From Crocinitomicaceae bacterium (GTDB taxonomy: Bacteria; Bacteroidota; Bacteroidia; Flavobacteriales_D; Crocinitomicaceae): DNA of 64,000 bases. Shown piece after piece: positions 53,709 to 63,324 of this stretch (its first letter is position 1; each line of letters opens with the position of its first letter). The stretch lies in NCBI GenBank assembly GCA_016708105.1, contig JADJGJ010000001.1:744001-808000 (forward strand), in the 5' to 3' direction. The notes beneath the pieces are model-generated. The model ran no database searches. It was given only the letters and a program-made list of their open reading frames with translations, and was not told the DNA's origin. The position numbers and the translations under genes were made by a program.

Positions 53709-56058
53709 ATTTTGATCCACCAATTTCTTGTTCAAACACTTCAAAAATTCTGCGGTACTCATCATGCCAGCTTGATGCTTCAATAAAGGCATGCGCTTCA
53801 ACCGGATAACCTATGAGATCCCAATTTGTTTTACCTAGTTCAATGAATCGTTGACTGAGACGGACAACATCTTGATAGTGTACATTGTCATCTATTATTC
53901 CATGCAACATGATTAAGCGATCTTCCAAATTCTCAGCAAAATAAATTGGCGAACTTTTTCTGAATGCCTCCGGATCTGTTTCAGGTGTGTTTAAAATATT
54001 TGACGTGTAGTCATGATTATAGTGAGCCCAATCTGTAACTGACCGCAATGCTGCACCACATTTGAATTTTCCCGGTTCAGTGAGCAAAGCCATTAAGGTA
54101 ATAAAACCACCATACGAACCACCATAAATACCAACCCTGTTTGAGTCAATTCCATATTCACGGATTAAAAGTTCTCTACCATCAATATAATCAGAAAGAT
54201 CTTTGCCCCCCATGTGTCGGTAAATATCAGTTCTGAATTTTGAACCATATCCTTCACTTGCTCTGTAATCAATATCAATAACAGTGTAACCCAGTTGAGT
54301 TAATAGATGATGAAACATGTATTCACGATGATAGTGACTCCAATAATTGTGTGCATTCTGAAGGTAACCGGCTCCATGTACAAACATTACTGCGGCATTA
54401 TTTTTTTTATCTTTTTCAGGCTGGTAGACACGTGCATAAACTGTGGTGTTATCTTTTGCTTTAAAGTTTATCACTTCAGGGTCAATCCACGAAATAGCAT
54501 TGAATTCTTGAGTAGTTGAATGAGTAATTTGTTTCATCACCGTGTTCTCTGTCAGCGGAGCGTAATACAGTTCCCATGGTTTGTTTTTGTACGAATATCG
54601 GATGGCTAGCCATTTTTCATCCGGTGAAATTGTTACTTCGTGATAACCATCTTGTGTGAGAACAGGTATCATTTTTTCTGTGGCAATTTCCAGTAGGTAA
54701 AATTCTCTGTTGCCCGGATGATTTTTATTTGCCGTGATATAAAATTTTGATTTATCTGAAGACAATTTGGCATCGTGAATTTCATAGTTGCCTTTTGTTA
54801 GTTGTTTTGTGCTCCATTGTGATGTTGTATTAGTAATTTGTTCTGCAATGTAGATATGAGAGTATCCTGTTGCTTCAGACTGAAAATAGATTTTTGAATT
54901 ATTAATCCATCCAACATTTCCGGCTTCACCTTTCCATCCAGAAATACCAGGACCACCAATCCATGTTGAATCGTGCTGATGATCAATCTCAGTAATTAGA
55001 CCACTTGTTGTATCCATAACAGCAATCCACCTGTCTTTATTATCGTACGATTTTATTTCAAATAAAAATTTATCACCCGCGTCATTAAATCCATGCGGAT
55101 GTATAATCATATCTTTCGCTTTTTCAGATTCTGCTTTAAAATTTTCTTGCTCATAGTATTTCAAAAATTCAGGTCGGCTGTGCGCGCCGGTGAGTTGTGA
55201 GAAGTCAATCTTGTAGCAAGAATCAGTGTGCGTGTTCAACAGATAAATTTCATGGGTTGGATTTTGAGAACCAACTTTTGGGCGCGCTGTGATTGATTGG
55301 GAGTAGCCGTCTTCAGTTAGGTAATTTTCAATGTGTGTTGGAGCGTCTTCAGGATATTGATCCAATGAATAAACAAGATGAGATTGTAGATTATTCAGAA
55401 GCATAAAGCTTGGATATTTTCCTTCCAGATAAACTGGTTTGGGCTTTGTGATACTGTGGTCATCAGAGAATTTTTTTCTATTTTCCTGCTCTTCATTTTT
55501 CCTGCGTATCACTTCAAAAATTTCTTCTTGTTGTGATAGCAGAAAGCTTTCTTCAACTTTAGCAGAAGGAGCATTACCGCTAACAAAATTGGTCAGCTGG
55601 GTCCATTGCCCCAATTCTGTATCAATCAAATAAAGTTGATTATTTTGTCTGATAATTACTTTACTCGCAGATATTAATTGGGTGATGTAATAATTTTCAA
55701 AAATTGACAGAATTAATTTCAGTTCTTTTCCTTGTAATTTAAAAAGTTGATGGTCTTTTTGAAAGTATACCGTGGTCTGATTTTTGAATGACGTAAATCC
55801 ATCAACCGGTAAATGTAGGGTTTGATCTGCGCTTAGTTTTTTTATTTCCTGCTCTTTTAAATTAAATTGATAATACCACGGTTGCTGATTATTTTCTCTT
55901 TGCCATCTGAAGTAAATCGTTTGACCGTCTGGTGACCAAATAGGATTGAATGGTTGCTGTCCAATAAAGTCATTCCCTCGCATGATTTCCTTTAAATCAG
56001 GCATCTGCGCATAGATGGCGTGACTAATTATTAGCAGTAGTATTAAACTTATTCTCAT
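53707..56058 (-). CDS. S9 family prolyl oligopeptidase/dipeptidyl peptidase IV-like peptidase
   Basis: This 783-residue exported serine peptidase has a signal peptide ending SHAIYAQ. The N-terminal 500 residues contain propeller blades (NPIWSPDGQTIYFRWQREN; VTISPDEKWLAIRYSYKNKPWELYY). The alpha/beta-hydrolase domain has the nucleophile S648 in GIYGGSYGGF, the acid D723 in HGIIDDNV, and the base H756 in VEAHAF. The family cuts peptides with proline or other residues near the N-terminus. There is no T9SS tail, so it is probably periplasmic. It is convergent with the T9SS cargo gene and divergent from marR. A role in peptide nutrition is likely. Confidence 0.95.
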   Translation of the reverse strand: MRISLILLLIISHAIYAQMPDLKEIMRGNDFIGQQPFNPIWSPDGQTIYFRWQRENNQQPWYYQFNLKEQEIKKLSADQTLHLPVDGFTSFKNQTTVYFQKDHQLFKLQGKELKLILSIFENYYITQLISASKVIIRQNNQLYLIDTELGQWTQLTNFVSGNAPSAKVEESFLLSQQEEIFEVIRRKNEEQENRKKFSDDHSITKPKPVYLEGKYPSFMLLNNLQSHLVYSLDQYPEDAPTHIENYLTEDGYSQSITARPKVGSQNPTHEIYLLNTHTDSCYKIDFSQLTGAHSRPEFLKYYEQENFKAESEKAKDMIIHPHGFNDAGDKFLFEIKSYDNKDRWIAVMDTTSGLITEIDHQHDSTWIGGPGISGWKGEAGNVGWINNSKIYFQSEATGYSHIYIAEQITNTTSQWSTKQLTKGNYEIHDAKLSSDKSKFYITANKNHPGNREFYLLEIATEKMIPVLTQDGYHEVTISPDEKWLAIRYSYKNKPWELYYAPLTENTVMKQITHSTTQEFNAISWIDPEVINFKAKDNTTVYARVYQPEKDKKNNAAVMFVHGAGYLQNAHNYWSHYHREYMFHHLLTQLGYTVIDIDYRASEGYGSKFRTDIYRHMGGKDLSDYIDGRELLIREYGIDSNRVGIYGGSYGGFITLMALLTEPGKFKCGAALRSVTDWAHYNHDYTSNILNTPETDPEAFRKSSPIYFAENLEDRLIMLHGIIDDNVHYQDVVRLSQRFIELGKTNWDLIGYPVEAHAFIEASSWHDEYRRIFEVFEQEIGGSK

Positions 56059-56169
56059 AATCGCTGATTATTGTTGATTTTGCTAAGTAAACTAAAAAAG
56101 AGGAATAAATTTTTATAACTATGCGTGCATAATAAAAAATATATTTAACTTTACTCAGAATCTGATGAT

Positions 56170-56619
56170 ATGAATAGGGAGCAACTTTTTGAATTTTATG
56201 TGCGCAATAACTGGTTTAAAATATCCAGATATTACAATCAGGTTGCGGCAAAATATAAGATGACCTTTTCATGGGGATTCATTCTTATTAATGTTGAAAA
56301 AGAAGGAACGCCAAGTACATCATTGGGTCCGAAAATGGGAATGGAACCAACCAGTTTGTCACGCACATTAAAAAGTATGGAAGATCGTGGTTTAATTTAT
56401 CGTGAACCTGATAAAGTAGATAAACGAAAATCACTCGTGTTTTTGACAGAGAAGGGTTTAGAAAAAAGAAAGATTGCAAGAGAAGTTGTACTTGAATTCA
56501 ATCAGAAACTTTATGATATGTTGCCGAAAAGTAAGGTAGCAGCGTTTTTTGAAGTAAGCACTCGTATTGATGAATTATTGAACGAATTATTAGTAGAAAA
56601 TAAAGAGAATCAAAAATGA
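56170..56619 (+). CDS. MarR-family transcriptional regulator of the beta-oxidation operon
   Basis: This 149-residue protein has a winged helix-turn-helix: SLGPKMGMEPTSLSRTLKSMEDRGLIYREPDKVDKRKSLVFLTEKG is the MarR recognition helix plus wing, with the usual Asp-Lys-Arg in the wing. Its 3' end overlaps the start of the fused dehydrogenase gene by 4 bases (ATGA), so it is the first cistron of the fatty-acid operon and probably controls it, likely in response to an acyl-CoA or fatty acid. A TAACTTTA at 56146-56153, one mismatch from the -7 consensus, lies 16 bases before the ATG. No clear palindromic operator was found. Confidence 0.93.
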   Translation: MNREQLFEFYVRNNWFKISRYYNQVAAKYKMTFSWGFILINVEKEGTPSTSLGPKMGMEPTSLSRTLKSMEDRGLIYREPDKVDKRKSLVFLTEKGLEKRKIAREVVLEFNQKLYDMLPKSKVAAFFEVSTRIDELLNELLVENKENQK

Positions 56620-59018
56620 ACAGAAAAATTAAAAAGGTTGCGGTACTTGGATCCGGTGTAATGGGTTCAGCTATTGCTTGTCACTTTGCTAATATCGGAT
56701 GTGAAGTTCTGTTGCTAGACATGGTGCCAAAAGAACCTAATGAGAAAGAAAAGGCCGCCGGTCTTACTCTTGAAAAAGCGCAAGTTAGAAATAGAATTGT
56801 GAATGATTCACTGTCGGCTTGCATCAAGTCAAAACCTTCACCGTTGTATAATTTCTCTTTTGCAAAAAGAATTTCAACCGGAAATTTTGATGACGATTTT
56901 CAAAAAATTAATCAGTATGACTGGGTAATTGAAGTTGTTGTTGAGCGATTAGATATTAAAAAAATTATTCTTGAAAAAGTTGACAAATTCAGAAAGCCCG
57001 GAACCTTGGTGTCGTCAAATACATCTGGTATTCCTATTCACATGATGTTGGATGGAAGAACTGAAGATTTTCAGAAACACTTTTGCGGAACACACTTTTT
57101 TAACCCTCCAAGATATTTACGTTTGCTTGAAATAATTCCTACACCAAAAACTGATCAGGCCATAATTGAATTTCTGATGCATTATGGCGCGCGTTTCTTG
57201 GGTAAAAAAACAGTGTTATGTAAAGACACGCCGGCTTTTATTGCAAACCGTGTTGGGGTATATTCTATCATGTCTCTTTTTCATGTAGTAGAAGAGATGG
57301 GATTGACCATTGATGAGGTTGACAAATTAACCGGCCCTGTACTTGGCAGACCAAAATCAGCAACGTTCAGAACATGCGATGTTGTTGGTCTTGACACGCT
57401 GGTGCATGTCGCAAATGGTCTTGCCGCCAATTGTCCAAATGATGAAGAAAAAGCAAGTTTTATTCTACCTTCTTATGTAAGTAAGATGGTTGAAAATAAA
57501 TGGCTGGGATCAAAAACAAAACAAGGTTTTTATAAGAAGGTGAGTAAAGGTGCAGAGAGTGAAATACTCTCACTCAATCTTAAAACATTGGAATACGAAT
57601 CAAAAAAGAAAGCAGATTTTCCAATTCTTGCCCAAACAAAATCAGTGGATGATTTGGCAACGCGCACAAAAATGTTGTTGGGCGCACCTGACAAAGCCGG
57701 GCAGTTTTTCAGAAAAATATTCTCAGGTTTATTCTCTTACGTTTCTTATCGTTTACCTGAAATTACAGATGAACTCTATAAAATTGATGATGCATTAAAA
57801 GCCGGCTTTGGGTGGGAATTAGGCCCGTTTGAAACATGGGATATTGTTGGGATTGAAAAAGGTGTTGCCATGATGAAGGAACATGGAAAAAATCCTGCAT
57901 CATGGGTGTTAAAAATGATAGAGGCCGGAAACAAATCTTTCTTCAAAATTGAAAATGGAAAGAGACTATTCTACGATATTGCCAGCGCAAGCTACAAAAT
58001 AATTCCGGGGACTGAAGGACTGGTTTTCATTGATAATTTACGTGATACTAAAACAGTTTGGAAAAATGCGGATTGTCATTTGATAGACTTGGGTGATGGC
58101 ATTTTGAATCTTGAATTCCATACCAAAATGAATACCATTGGCGGTGGAGTATTGCAAGGTATCAATAAAGGAATTGATCTTGCTGAAACAGAATATAAAG
58201 GACTGATAATTTCAAATACCGGACAAAATTTTTCAGCGGGCGCAAACGTTGGATTAATTTTTATGATGGCTGCAGATCAGGAATATGATGAGTTGAATTT
58301 TGCCATCAAACAATTTCAAGATACCATGATGCGCGTGCGTTATTCGTCATGTCCGGTAATTGTTGCACCGCACAATATGGCCTTAGGTGGTGGTTGTGAA
58401 ATGTCAATGCATGCTGATAAAGTAATTGCACATGCTGAATTGTACATGGGACTGGTTGAATTTGGTGTTGGGCTGATTCCTGGTGGTGGCGGAACTAAAG
58501 AATTTGCAAAACGACTTTCAGAAAGCTTTAAGCCGGGTGATGTGCGCATCAATAGATTCAGAGATAGTTTCCTTACAATTGGACAAGCCAAAGTTTCTAC
58601 CTCTGCTGAAGAAGCTTTTGAACTGGGGTATCTGAGACGTGGAATTGATGAAATAGTTGTTGATCGTGATTACCAATTAACAAGAGCAAAAGAGGCCTGC
58701 CTTGCTCTTTATAACGCAGGATATACACAACCAATGAAACCAAAAAATATTTCTGTTCTTGGGCAAGAAGGATTGGGAATTGTTTATGTTGGCGCCAACA
58801 CCATGCGCGAAGGAAATTACATATCAGAACATGATCAATACATTTCTGAAAAACTTGGATTCGTGCTTGCCGGAGGTGATTTGTCTGAAGTGTCTGAAGT
58901 AGATGAACAATATTTACTTGATTTGGAGCGCAAGGCGTTTTTAGATTTATGTACCAAGAAAAAAACTTTAGAGCGCATTCAATCTATTGTAACAAAAGGA
59001 AAAATTTTACGGAATTAA
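56616..59018 (+). CDS. Bifunctional 3-hydroxyacyl-CoA dehydrogenase/enoyl-CoA hydratase (dehydrogenase-first fusion)
   Basis: This 800-residue enzyme carries out two steps of fatty-acid beta-oxidation. The NAD-binding Rossmann domain is first (VAVLGSGVMGSAIACHFANIG), then the dehydrogenase catalytic region (HFFNPPRYLRLLEIIP; KDTPAFIANRVGVY) and its C-terminal domains. A crotonase domain occupies about residues 490-690 (NTGQNFSAGANVGL for the oxyanion hole, GGGCEMSMHAD and GLVEFGVGLIPGGGGTKEFA for the two glutamates). This domain order is opposite to E. coli FadB, where the hydratase is N-terminal. It overlaps marR by 4 bases, and the thiolase gene follows after 57 bases. Confidence 0.96.
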   Translation: MNRKIKKVAVLGSGVMGSAIACHFANIGCEVLLLDMVPKEPNEKEKAAGLTLEKAQVRNRIVNDSLSACIKSKPSPLYNFSFAKRISTGNFDDDFQKINQYDWVIEVVVERLDIKKIILEKVDKFRKPGTLVSSNTSGIPIHMMLDGRTEDFQKHFCGTHFFNPPRYLRLLEIIPTPKTDQAIIEFLMHYGARFLGKKTVLCKDTPAFIANRVGVYSIMSLFHVVEEMGLTIDEVDKLTGPVLGRPKSATFRTCDVVGLDTLVHVANGLAANCPNDEEKASFILPSYVSKMVENKWLGSKTKQGFYKKVSKGAESEILSLNLKTLEYESKKKADFPILAQTKSVDDLATRTKMLLGAPDKAGQFFRKIFSGLFSYVSYRLPEITDELYKIDDALKAGFGWELGPFETWDIVGIEKGVAMMKEHGKNPASWVLKMIEAGNKSFFKIENGKRLFYDIASASYKIIPGTEGLVFIDNLRDTKTVWKNADCHLIDLGDGILNLEFHTKMNTIGGGVLQGINKGIDLAETEYKGLIISNTGQNFSAGANVGLIFMMAADQEYDELNFAIKQFQDTMMRVRYSSCPVIVAPHNMALGGGCEMSMHADKVIAHAELYMGLVEFGVGLIPGGGGTKEFAKRLSESFKPGDVRINRFRDSFLTIGQAKVSTSAEEAFELGYLRRGIDEIVVDRDYQLTRAKEACLALYNAGYTQPMKPKNISVLGQEGLGIVYVGANTMREGNYISEHDQYISEKLGFVLAGGDLSEVSEVDEQYLLDLERKAFLDLCTKKKTLERIQSIVTKGKILRN

Positions 59019-59075
59019 GTTTAAGTCCGGCGAGAATATTCAAAGCGCACGGAATCACCCCAACAAACATTATTT

Positions 59076-60254
59076 ATGAAAACAGCATACATAGTAAAAG
59101 GATATCGCACCGCGGTTGGCAAGGCAAAAAAAGGAGGATTCAGATTTGCCCGTCCTGATGATTTGGCAGCAGACGTGATTAAACATCTTGTTTCACAAAT
59201 TCCAAATCTAGACAAAAACAGAATTGATGATATCATTGTAGGTAATGCCATGCCTGAAGCTGAACAAGGCTTAAATGTGGGAAGATTAATTTCTCTCATG
59301 GGATTGGATACAGACAAAGTACCGGGCATGACCGTAAATAGATACTGTTCATCAGGACTAGAAACTCTTGCCATTGCCAAAGCAAAAATTGAAACCGGAA
59401 TGGCAAGTTGTGTCATTGCCGGAGGAACAGAATCCATGTCTGCAATTGAGATGGGAGGATGGCGTGTAGTACCAAATCCAAAAATTTCAAAAACACATCC
59501 TGATTGGTATTGGGGAATGGGAACAACAGCTGAAGCCGTTGCCGCACAATATAAAGTGTCGCGTGAAGATCAAGATCAGTTTGCTTTGCAATCACACTTG
59601 AAAGCACTCAAAGCGCAAGCTGAAGGTAGATTTAATGATGATATTGTACCTATCAATGTGAATGAAGTTTATCTTGATGCAAACGGAAAACGTCAAGAAA
59701 AAATTAATGTCATTTCTCAGGACGAAGGCCCAAGAAAAGAAACAACAATTGAAGCGCTCTCATCGTTAAAACCTGTTTTTGATACCAAAGGATCAGTGAC
59801 AGCCGGAAACTCATCACAAATGTCTGATGGCGCCGCTTTTTTAATGATGATGTCTGAAGAAATGGTGAAAGAATTAAATCTACAACCCATTGCAAAATTA
59901 CTTTCATACAAAGTAGTTGGAGTAGAACCGCGCATCATGGGAATCGGTCCGGTTGATGCTATACCTGGCGCAGTAAAAATGGCCGGATTAAAATTGAATG
60001 ATATTGATCTGTTTGAACTGAACGAGGCTTTTGCTTCTCAATCTTTGGCCGTGATTCGTGAAACAGGAATTAATCCTGAAATTGTCAATGTGAACGGAGG
60101 AGCCATTGCATTAGGTCATCCACTGGGTTGTACCGGCGGAAAATTATCTGTGCAAATTATTAACGAATTGAAAAAACGAAATAAAAAATACGGAGTAGTT
60201 ACCATGTGCGTTGGAACCGGACAAGGAGCTGCCGGCGTTATTGAAGTGCTTTAA
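59076..60254 (+). CDS. Acetyl-CoA C-acyltransferase (beta-ketothiolase, FadA type)
   Basis: This 392-residue thiolase catalyses the last beta-oxidation step. The nucleophilic cysteine is C91 in NRYCSSGLETL; the histidine motif is GGAIALGHPLGCTG; the second cysteine is in MCVGTGQGAAGVIEVL at the C-terminus. NEAFASQSLAVIRE is the conserved substrate-binding asparagine region. It lies downstream of the dehydrogenase/hydratase and its stop overlaps the next start by one base (TAATG). Confidence 0.97.
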   Translation: MKTAYIVKGYRTAVGKAKKGGFRFARPDDLAADVIKHLVSQIPNLDKNRIDDIIVGNAMPEAEQGLNVGRLISLMGLDTDKVPGMTVNRYCSSGLETLAIAKAKIETGMASCVIAGGTESMSAIEMGGWRVVPNPKISKTHPDWYWGMGTTAEAVAAQYKVSREDQDQFALQSHLKALKAQAEGRFNDDIVPINVNEVYLDANGKRQEKINVISQDEGPRKETTIEALSSLKPVFDTKGSVTAGNSSQMSDGAAFLMMMSEEMVKELNLQPIAKLLSYKVVGVEPRIMGIGPVDAIPGAVKMAGLKLNDIDLFELNEAFASQSLAVIRETGINPEIVNVNGGAIALGHPLGCTGGKLSVQIINELKKRNKKYGVVTMCVGTGQGAAGVIEVL

Positions 60255-60703
60255 TGAACAAAGAAATTGAAATAAAATTACTTGATCCAAAAGACATTCG
60301 TGCATTGCGTTTGAAAGTGCTTTGGCCGCATAAAGAAACCATTGAAAATTGTTCTTTACCTACAGACACTCAAGACGGAACTTTTCATGTTGGTGCGGTG
60401 ATGAATGGAAAAGTAGTTGGCACCTCTTCCTTTCTGATTGATATCAATCAGAAATTTGAAGAGAAAAATCAATATCGGTTGCGTGCAATGGCTACAGATC
60501 CTGATATACAAAGTAGCGGAACAGGTGCGGCAATTATTGCTTTTGGCATTGAAGAATTAAAAAAGCGCGGCGTAAAATTACTTTGGTGTGATGCTCGTTT
60601 AAAGGCTTGTGGATTTTATGAGAAATTGAATTTTAACGTGCTGGGTGATATTTATGAAGTACCGGTAATTGGTCCGCACAAGTTGATGTATTTTGTTCTG
60701 TAG
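60254..60703 (+). CDS. GNAT-family N-acetyltransferase
   Basis: This 149-residue protein is translationally coupled to the thiolase (TAATG). The acetyl-CoA-binding motif A is RAMATDPDIQSSGTGAAIIAFGIEELKKRG, with Q-S-S-G-T-G in place of the R/QxxGxG/A core, followed by LLWCDARLKACGFYEKLNF, which is motif B. The N-terminal strand pair has ALRLKVLWP. The substrate is unknown. It could modify a small molecule or a protein; its place inside a beta-oxidation operon between thiolase and acyl-CoA dehydrogenase suggests a function tied to acyl-CoA metabolism or regulation, for example lysine acetylation of the enzymes, but this is speculation. Confidence 0.93.
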   Translation: MNKEIEIKLLDPKDIRALRLKVLWPHKETIENCSLPTDTQDGTFHVGAVMNGKVVGTSSFLIDINQKFEEKNQYRLRAMATDPDIQSSGTGAAIIAFGIEELKKRGVKLLWCDARLKACGFYEKLNFNVLGDIYEVPVIGPHKLMYFVL

Positions 60704-60733
60704 GGGTTAGGTTATAGGAGTTAGGGCTTAGGG
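60701..60733. repeat. Short TTAGG-like low-complexity run after the GNAT gene
   Basis: The sequence starting at the GNAT stop codon is a run of imperfect TTAGG/TAGGAG units over about 33 bases. It lies at the start of the 187-base gap before the acyl-CoA dehydrogenase gene; I see no gene or RNA there. It probably reflects a dispersed intergenic repeat remnant. Confidence 0.45.
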
Positions 60734-60890
60734 TGAAATGGGCGGTGTTTATGCCGATAGAGGTTGGGGCTGAAAGGTTAGATTATTAAAAATGACAAAT
60801 GGTAAAATAAAAATGAAATAAAATAATGAAAAAGCGGATGGTAAAAATTGCAAAGGATTAGCCGGATTGCTTTATAAAAAAAAGAAAAAT

Positions 60891-62699
60891 ATGAGTAACG
60901 AAAGAAAACCAATTAAAGGAGGAGAATTCATCATCAGAGAATCTTTGAGTTCAGAAATTTTTACTCCTGAAGATTACAGTGAGGAGCAAAAAATGATTGC
61001 TCAAATGAGTCTTGATTTTGTGAAGCAAGAAGTATATCCTGTGGTTGATCGCTTAGATCACATGGAAGAGGGATTGATGGTTAAACTACTTGACAAAGCC
61101 GGAGAGCTTGGCATGTTAGGCATGTCTGTACCACAAGAGTATGGCGGAATGGGAGTAGACTTTATTACTTCATTGCTGGGGACAGAATATACAGGACGCG
61201 GTCACTCATTCTCTGTTGCGTACGGTGCGCATACCGGAATTGGAACACTTCCATTGTTATATTATGGAAACGCTGAACAGAAACAAAAATATATACCCAA
61301 ATTGGCAACCGGAGAATGGAAGGCGGCCTATTGTCTTACTGAACCCGGATCAGGATCAGATGCAAATTCTGGCAAAACAAAAGCTGTACTTTCTGCTGAT
61401 GGAAAACACTATGTTTTGAATGGTCAGAAAATGTGGATCACCAATGCCGGATTTGCGAATTTATTCACCGTTTTTGCAAAAATAGATAACGATGAAAACC
61501 TTACCGGTTTTTTAGTAGAGGCAAATTCTGAGGGCATTACATTGAATGCTGAAGAGAAAAAAATGGGAATCAAAGGATCATCAACTCGTCAAGTGTTTTT
61601 TAATAATGTAAAAGTTCCGGCTGAAAATTTACTTGGAGAAAGAAATCAAGGGTTTAAAATTGCCTTGAACATTTTGAATATTGGCCGCATCAAACTTGCG
61701 GGCGGCGTATTGGGTGGTTCAAAGGCTGTTATCAATCATGCGGTACGATATGCGAATGAGCGTGAACAATTTGGACGTCCAATTTCCAAGTATGGTGCTA
61801 TTCGTCATAAACTGGGTGAAATGGTTATACGCACCTTTGCGCTTGAATCTGCAACGTATCGCTCAGCAGCAGATATTGAAGGAGCAATTGATGCCTATGT
61901 AAAAGATGGAATGGATAAACAAAAAGCTACACTGAAAGGTATTGAGCAGTTTGCACCTGAGTGCGCCATGCTGAAAGTTGTCGGTTCTGAAACCTTAGAT
62001 TTTTGCGCTGATGAAAGTGTGCAGATCTATGGAGGTATGGGATATTCAGCTGAGTCGCCGGTTGAGCGCGCTTATCGTGACTCACGTATCAACCGTATTT
62101 TTGAAGGTACAAATGAAATTAATCGTCTCTTAACGGTTGATATGGTATTGAAAAAAGCCATGAAAGGAGAACTTGATTTGATGACCCCCGCAATGGCCGT
62201 TGCAAATGAACTCATGAGCATTCCTGACTTTGATTCTGAAATCGGAAATCTTTTTGACACAGAAAAAAAATATCTGCGCAATTTCAAAAAAGCGGTATTG
62301 ATGGTAGCCGGTTCTGCAGTTCAAAAATTGATGATGGAATTAAGTAAACAGCAAGAAATTCTGATGAATATTGCCGATATGCTGAATGATATTTATGTTG
62401 CAGAATCTATTTTATTGAGAGTTGAAAAAATGGTAGCCAAAAAAGGTGAAGCAAGTTGTCAAGAATATATTGCTATGGTGCGCACCTATATTTTTGATGC
62501 CGCAGACCGTATTAATAAATCAGGTAAAGATGCCTTGATGGCATTTGTTACTGAAGATGAATTGCGCATGATGATGATGGGCTTAAAACGCTTCACAAAA
62601 GTTGAACCGTATAATACAAAAGAGGCACGTCAGGCAATTGCACAAAAACTGATCAACAAAAATGAATGGTGTTTTTCTGATGCAGTAAATCAGGGATAA
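60891..62699 (+). CDS. Acyl-CoA dehydrogenase (long form with C-terminal extension)
   Basis: From the ATG at 60891 this is 602 residues; an upstream TTG in frame (60867) would add only LYKKKKN. The FAD-dependent dehydrogenase body has LTEPGSGSDANSGKTKA (substrate and FAD binding), KMWITNAGFANLFTVFAKI, and EQFGRPISKYGAIRHKLGEM. The catalytic glutamate is E405 in RIFEGTNEINRLL. After about residue 430 comes an extra helical domain of 170 residues, as in long acyl-CoA dehydrogenases of the VLCAD/ACAD-9 type. It introduces the double bond that starts beta-oxidation. It is the last gene of the operon, with a terminator 19 bases after the stop. Confidence 0.97.
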   Translation: MSNERKPIKGGEFIIRESLSSEIFTPEDYSEEQKMIAQMSLDFVKQEVYPVVDRLDHMEEGLMVKLLDKAGELGMLGMSVPQEYGGMGVDFITSLLGTEYTGRGHSFSVAYGAHTGIGTLPLLYYGNAEQKQKYIPKLATGEWKAAYCLTEPGSGSDANSGKTKAVLSADGKHYVLNGQKMWITNAGFANLFTVFAKIDNDENLTGFLVEANSEGITLNAEEKKMGIKGSSTRQVFFNNVKVPAENLLGERNQGFKIALNILNIGRIKLAGGVLGGSKAVINHAVRYANEREQFGRPISKYGAIRHKLGEMVIRTFALESATYRSAADIEGAIDAYVKDGMDKQKATLKGIEQFAPECAMLKVVGSETLDFCADESVQIYGGMGYSAESPVERAYRDSRINRIFEGTNEINRLLTVDMVLKKAMKGELDLMTPAMAVANELMSIPDFDSEIGNLFDTEKKYLRNFKKAVLMVAGSAVQKLMMELSKQQEILMNIADMLNDIYVAESILLRVEKMVAKKGEASCQEYIAMVRTYIFDAADRINKSGKDALMAFVTEDELRMMMMGLKRFTKVEPYNTKEARQAIAQKLINKNEWCFSDAVNQG

Positions 62700-62717
62700 A
62701 CATGAAAATTAAATCGT

Positions 62718-62748
62718 AAAAAAAGCCGCAGGACATGCGGCTTTTTTT
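62718..62748. terminator. Bidirectional terminator after the acyl-CoA dehydrogenase gene
   Basis: A 10-bp stem (62721-62730 with 62736-62745, AAAAGCCGCA/TGCGGCTTTT) with a 5-base loop is flanked by an A-run and a T-run to 62748. It serves the beta-oxidation operon and probably the convergent small exported protein gene. Confidence 0.92.
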
Positions 62749-62774
62749 ATTTATTTCGGAATGTTATTAGCAGA

Positions 62775-63188
62775 TCATTTTTTTGCCCACACCGTAACAA
62801 CTGCTTTTCCTTTTTGGGTTGGTACACTTTTGTAATTCAAGTTAATTTTATGAATGACACGTTGGTTACCCGGTAAATCTATTACTCTTGTTTCTGATCC
62901 TGCCGGAAAATTTTTATCAAATACAATGTTTTCATTGTCGCCATTTCCAAAAATAATATTGATGTTCATCAAATGAATGGGGGCCTTTAAAATACGCAAC
63001 TGAATTGCAGTAAAAATACCTTCATTGGCGGTAATTAAAATTTCATCATGATCACCACGTATGTCAACAGCGCGAGAACCAATGCGCTCCCATGCCTGAT
63101 TTAATTTATTTAAACTTTTCCCTGCTTCTGATGATGCGCTTGCACCAAGGGCAAATACACAGGCTAATGCTAAAAATAGAGTTTTCAT
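62775..63188 (-). CDS. Small exported protein of unknown function (DUF2541-like pattern)
   Basis: This 137-residue protein has a signal peptide ending GASAS/SEA. The mature part is beta-rich and contains WERIGSRAVDIRGDHDEILITANEGIF, then AIQLRILKAPIHLMNINIIFGNGDNENIVF and GSETRVIDLPGNQRVIHKINLNYKS. The pattern of a tryptophan start, an aspartate-rich strand and a closing R-x-I-D-L-P-G-N-x-R-x-I resembles the YaaI/DUF2541 type of periplasmic proteins; this is a motif-level impression. No catalytic residues are apparent. It stands alone between a convergent terminator and a divergent gene, and its role is unknown. Confidence 0.75.
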   Translation of the reverse strand: MKTLFLALACVFALGASASSEAGKSLNKLNQAWERIGSRAVDIRGDHDEILITANEGIFTAIQLRILKAPIHLMNINIIFGNGDNENIVFDKNFPAGSETRVIDLPGNQRVIHKINLNYKSVPTQKGKAVVTVWAKK

Positions 63189-63324
63189 AGTAGTTTAATT
63201 TTAAAGTGAAGTTATATTACTGCTTTGACTTAATCAATAATAAAAGGTTTAATTCTGAATATTTTTTTGTCCACGGGATATTTTAACTGAAAATTTATAA
63301 CTTGTTGGCATCTAATTCATCGTT

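Noticed and set aside
60701..60733. Telomere-like TTAGGG repeats suggesting a linear replicon end
   Set aside because: The units are few and imperfect, inside an intact operon, so not a chromosome end.
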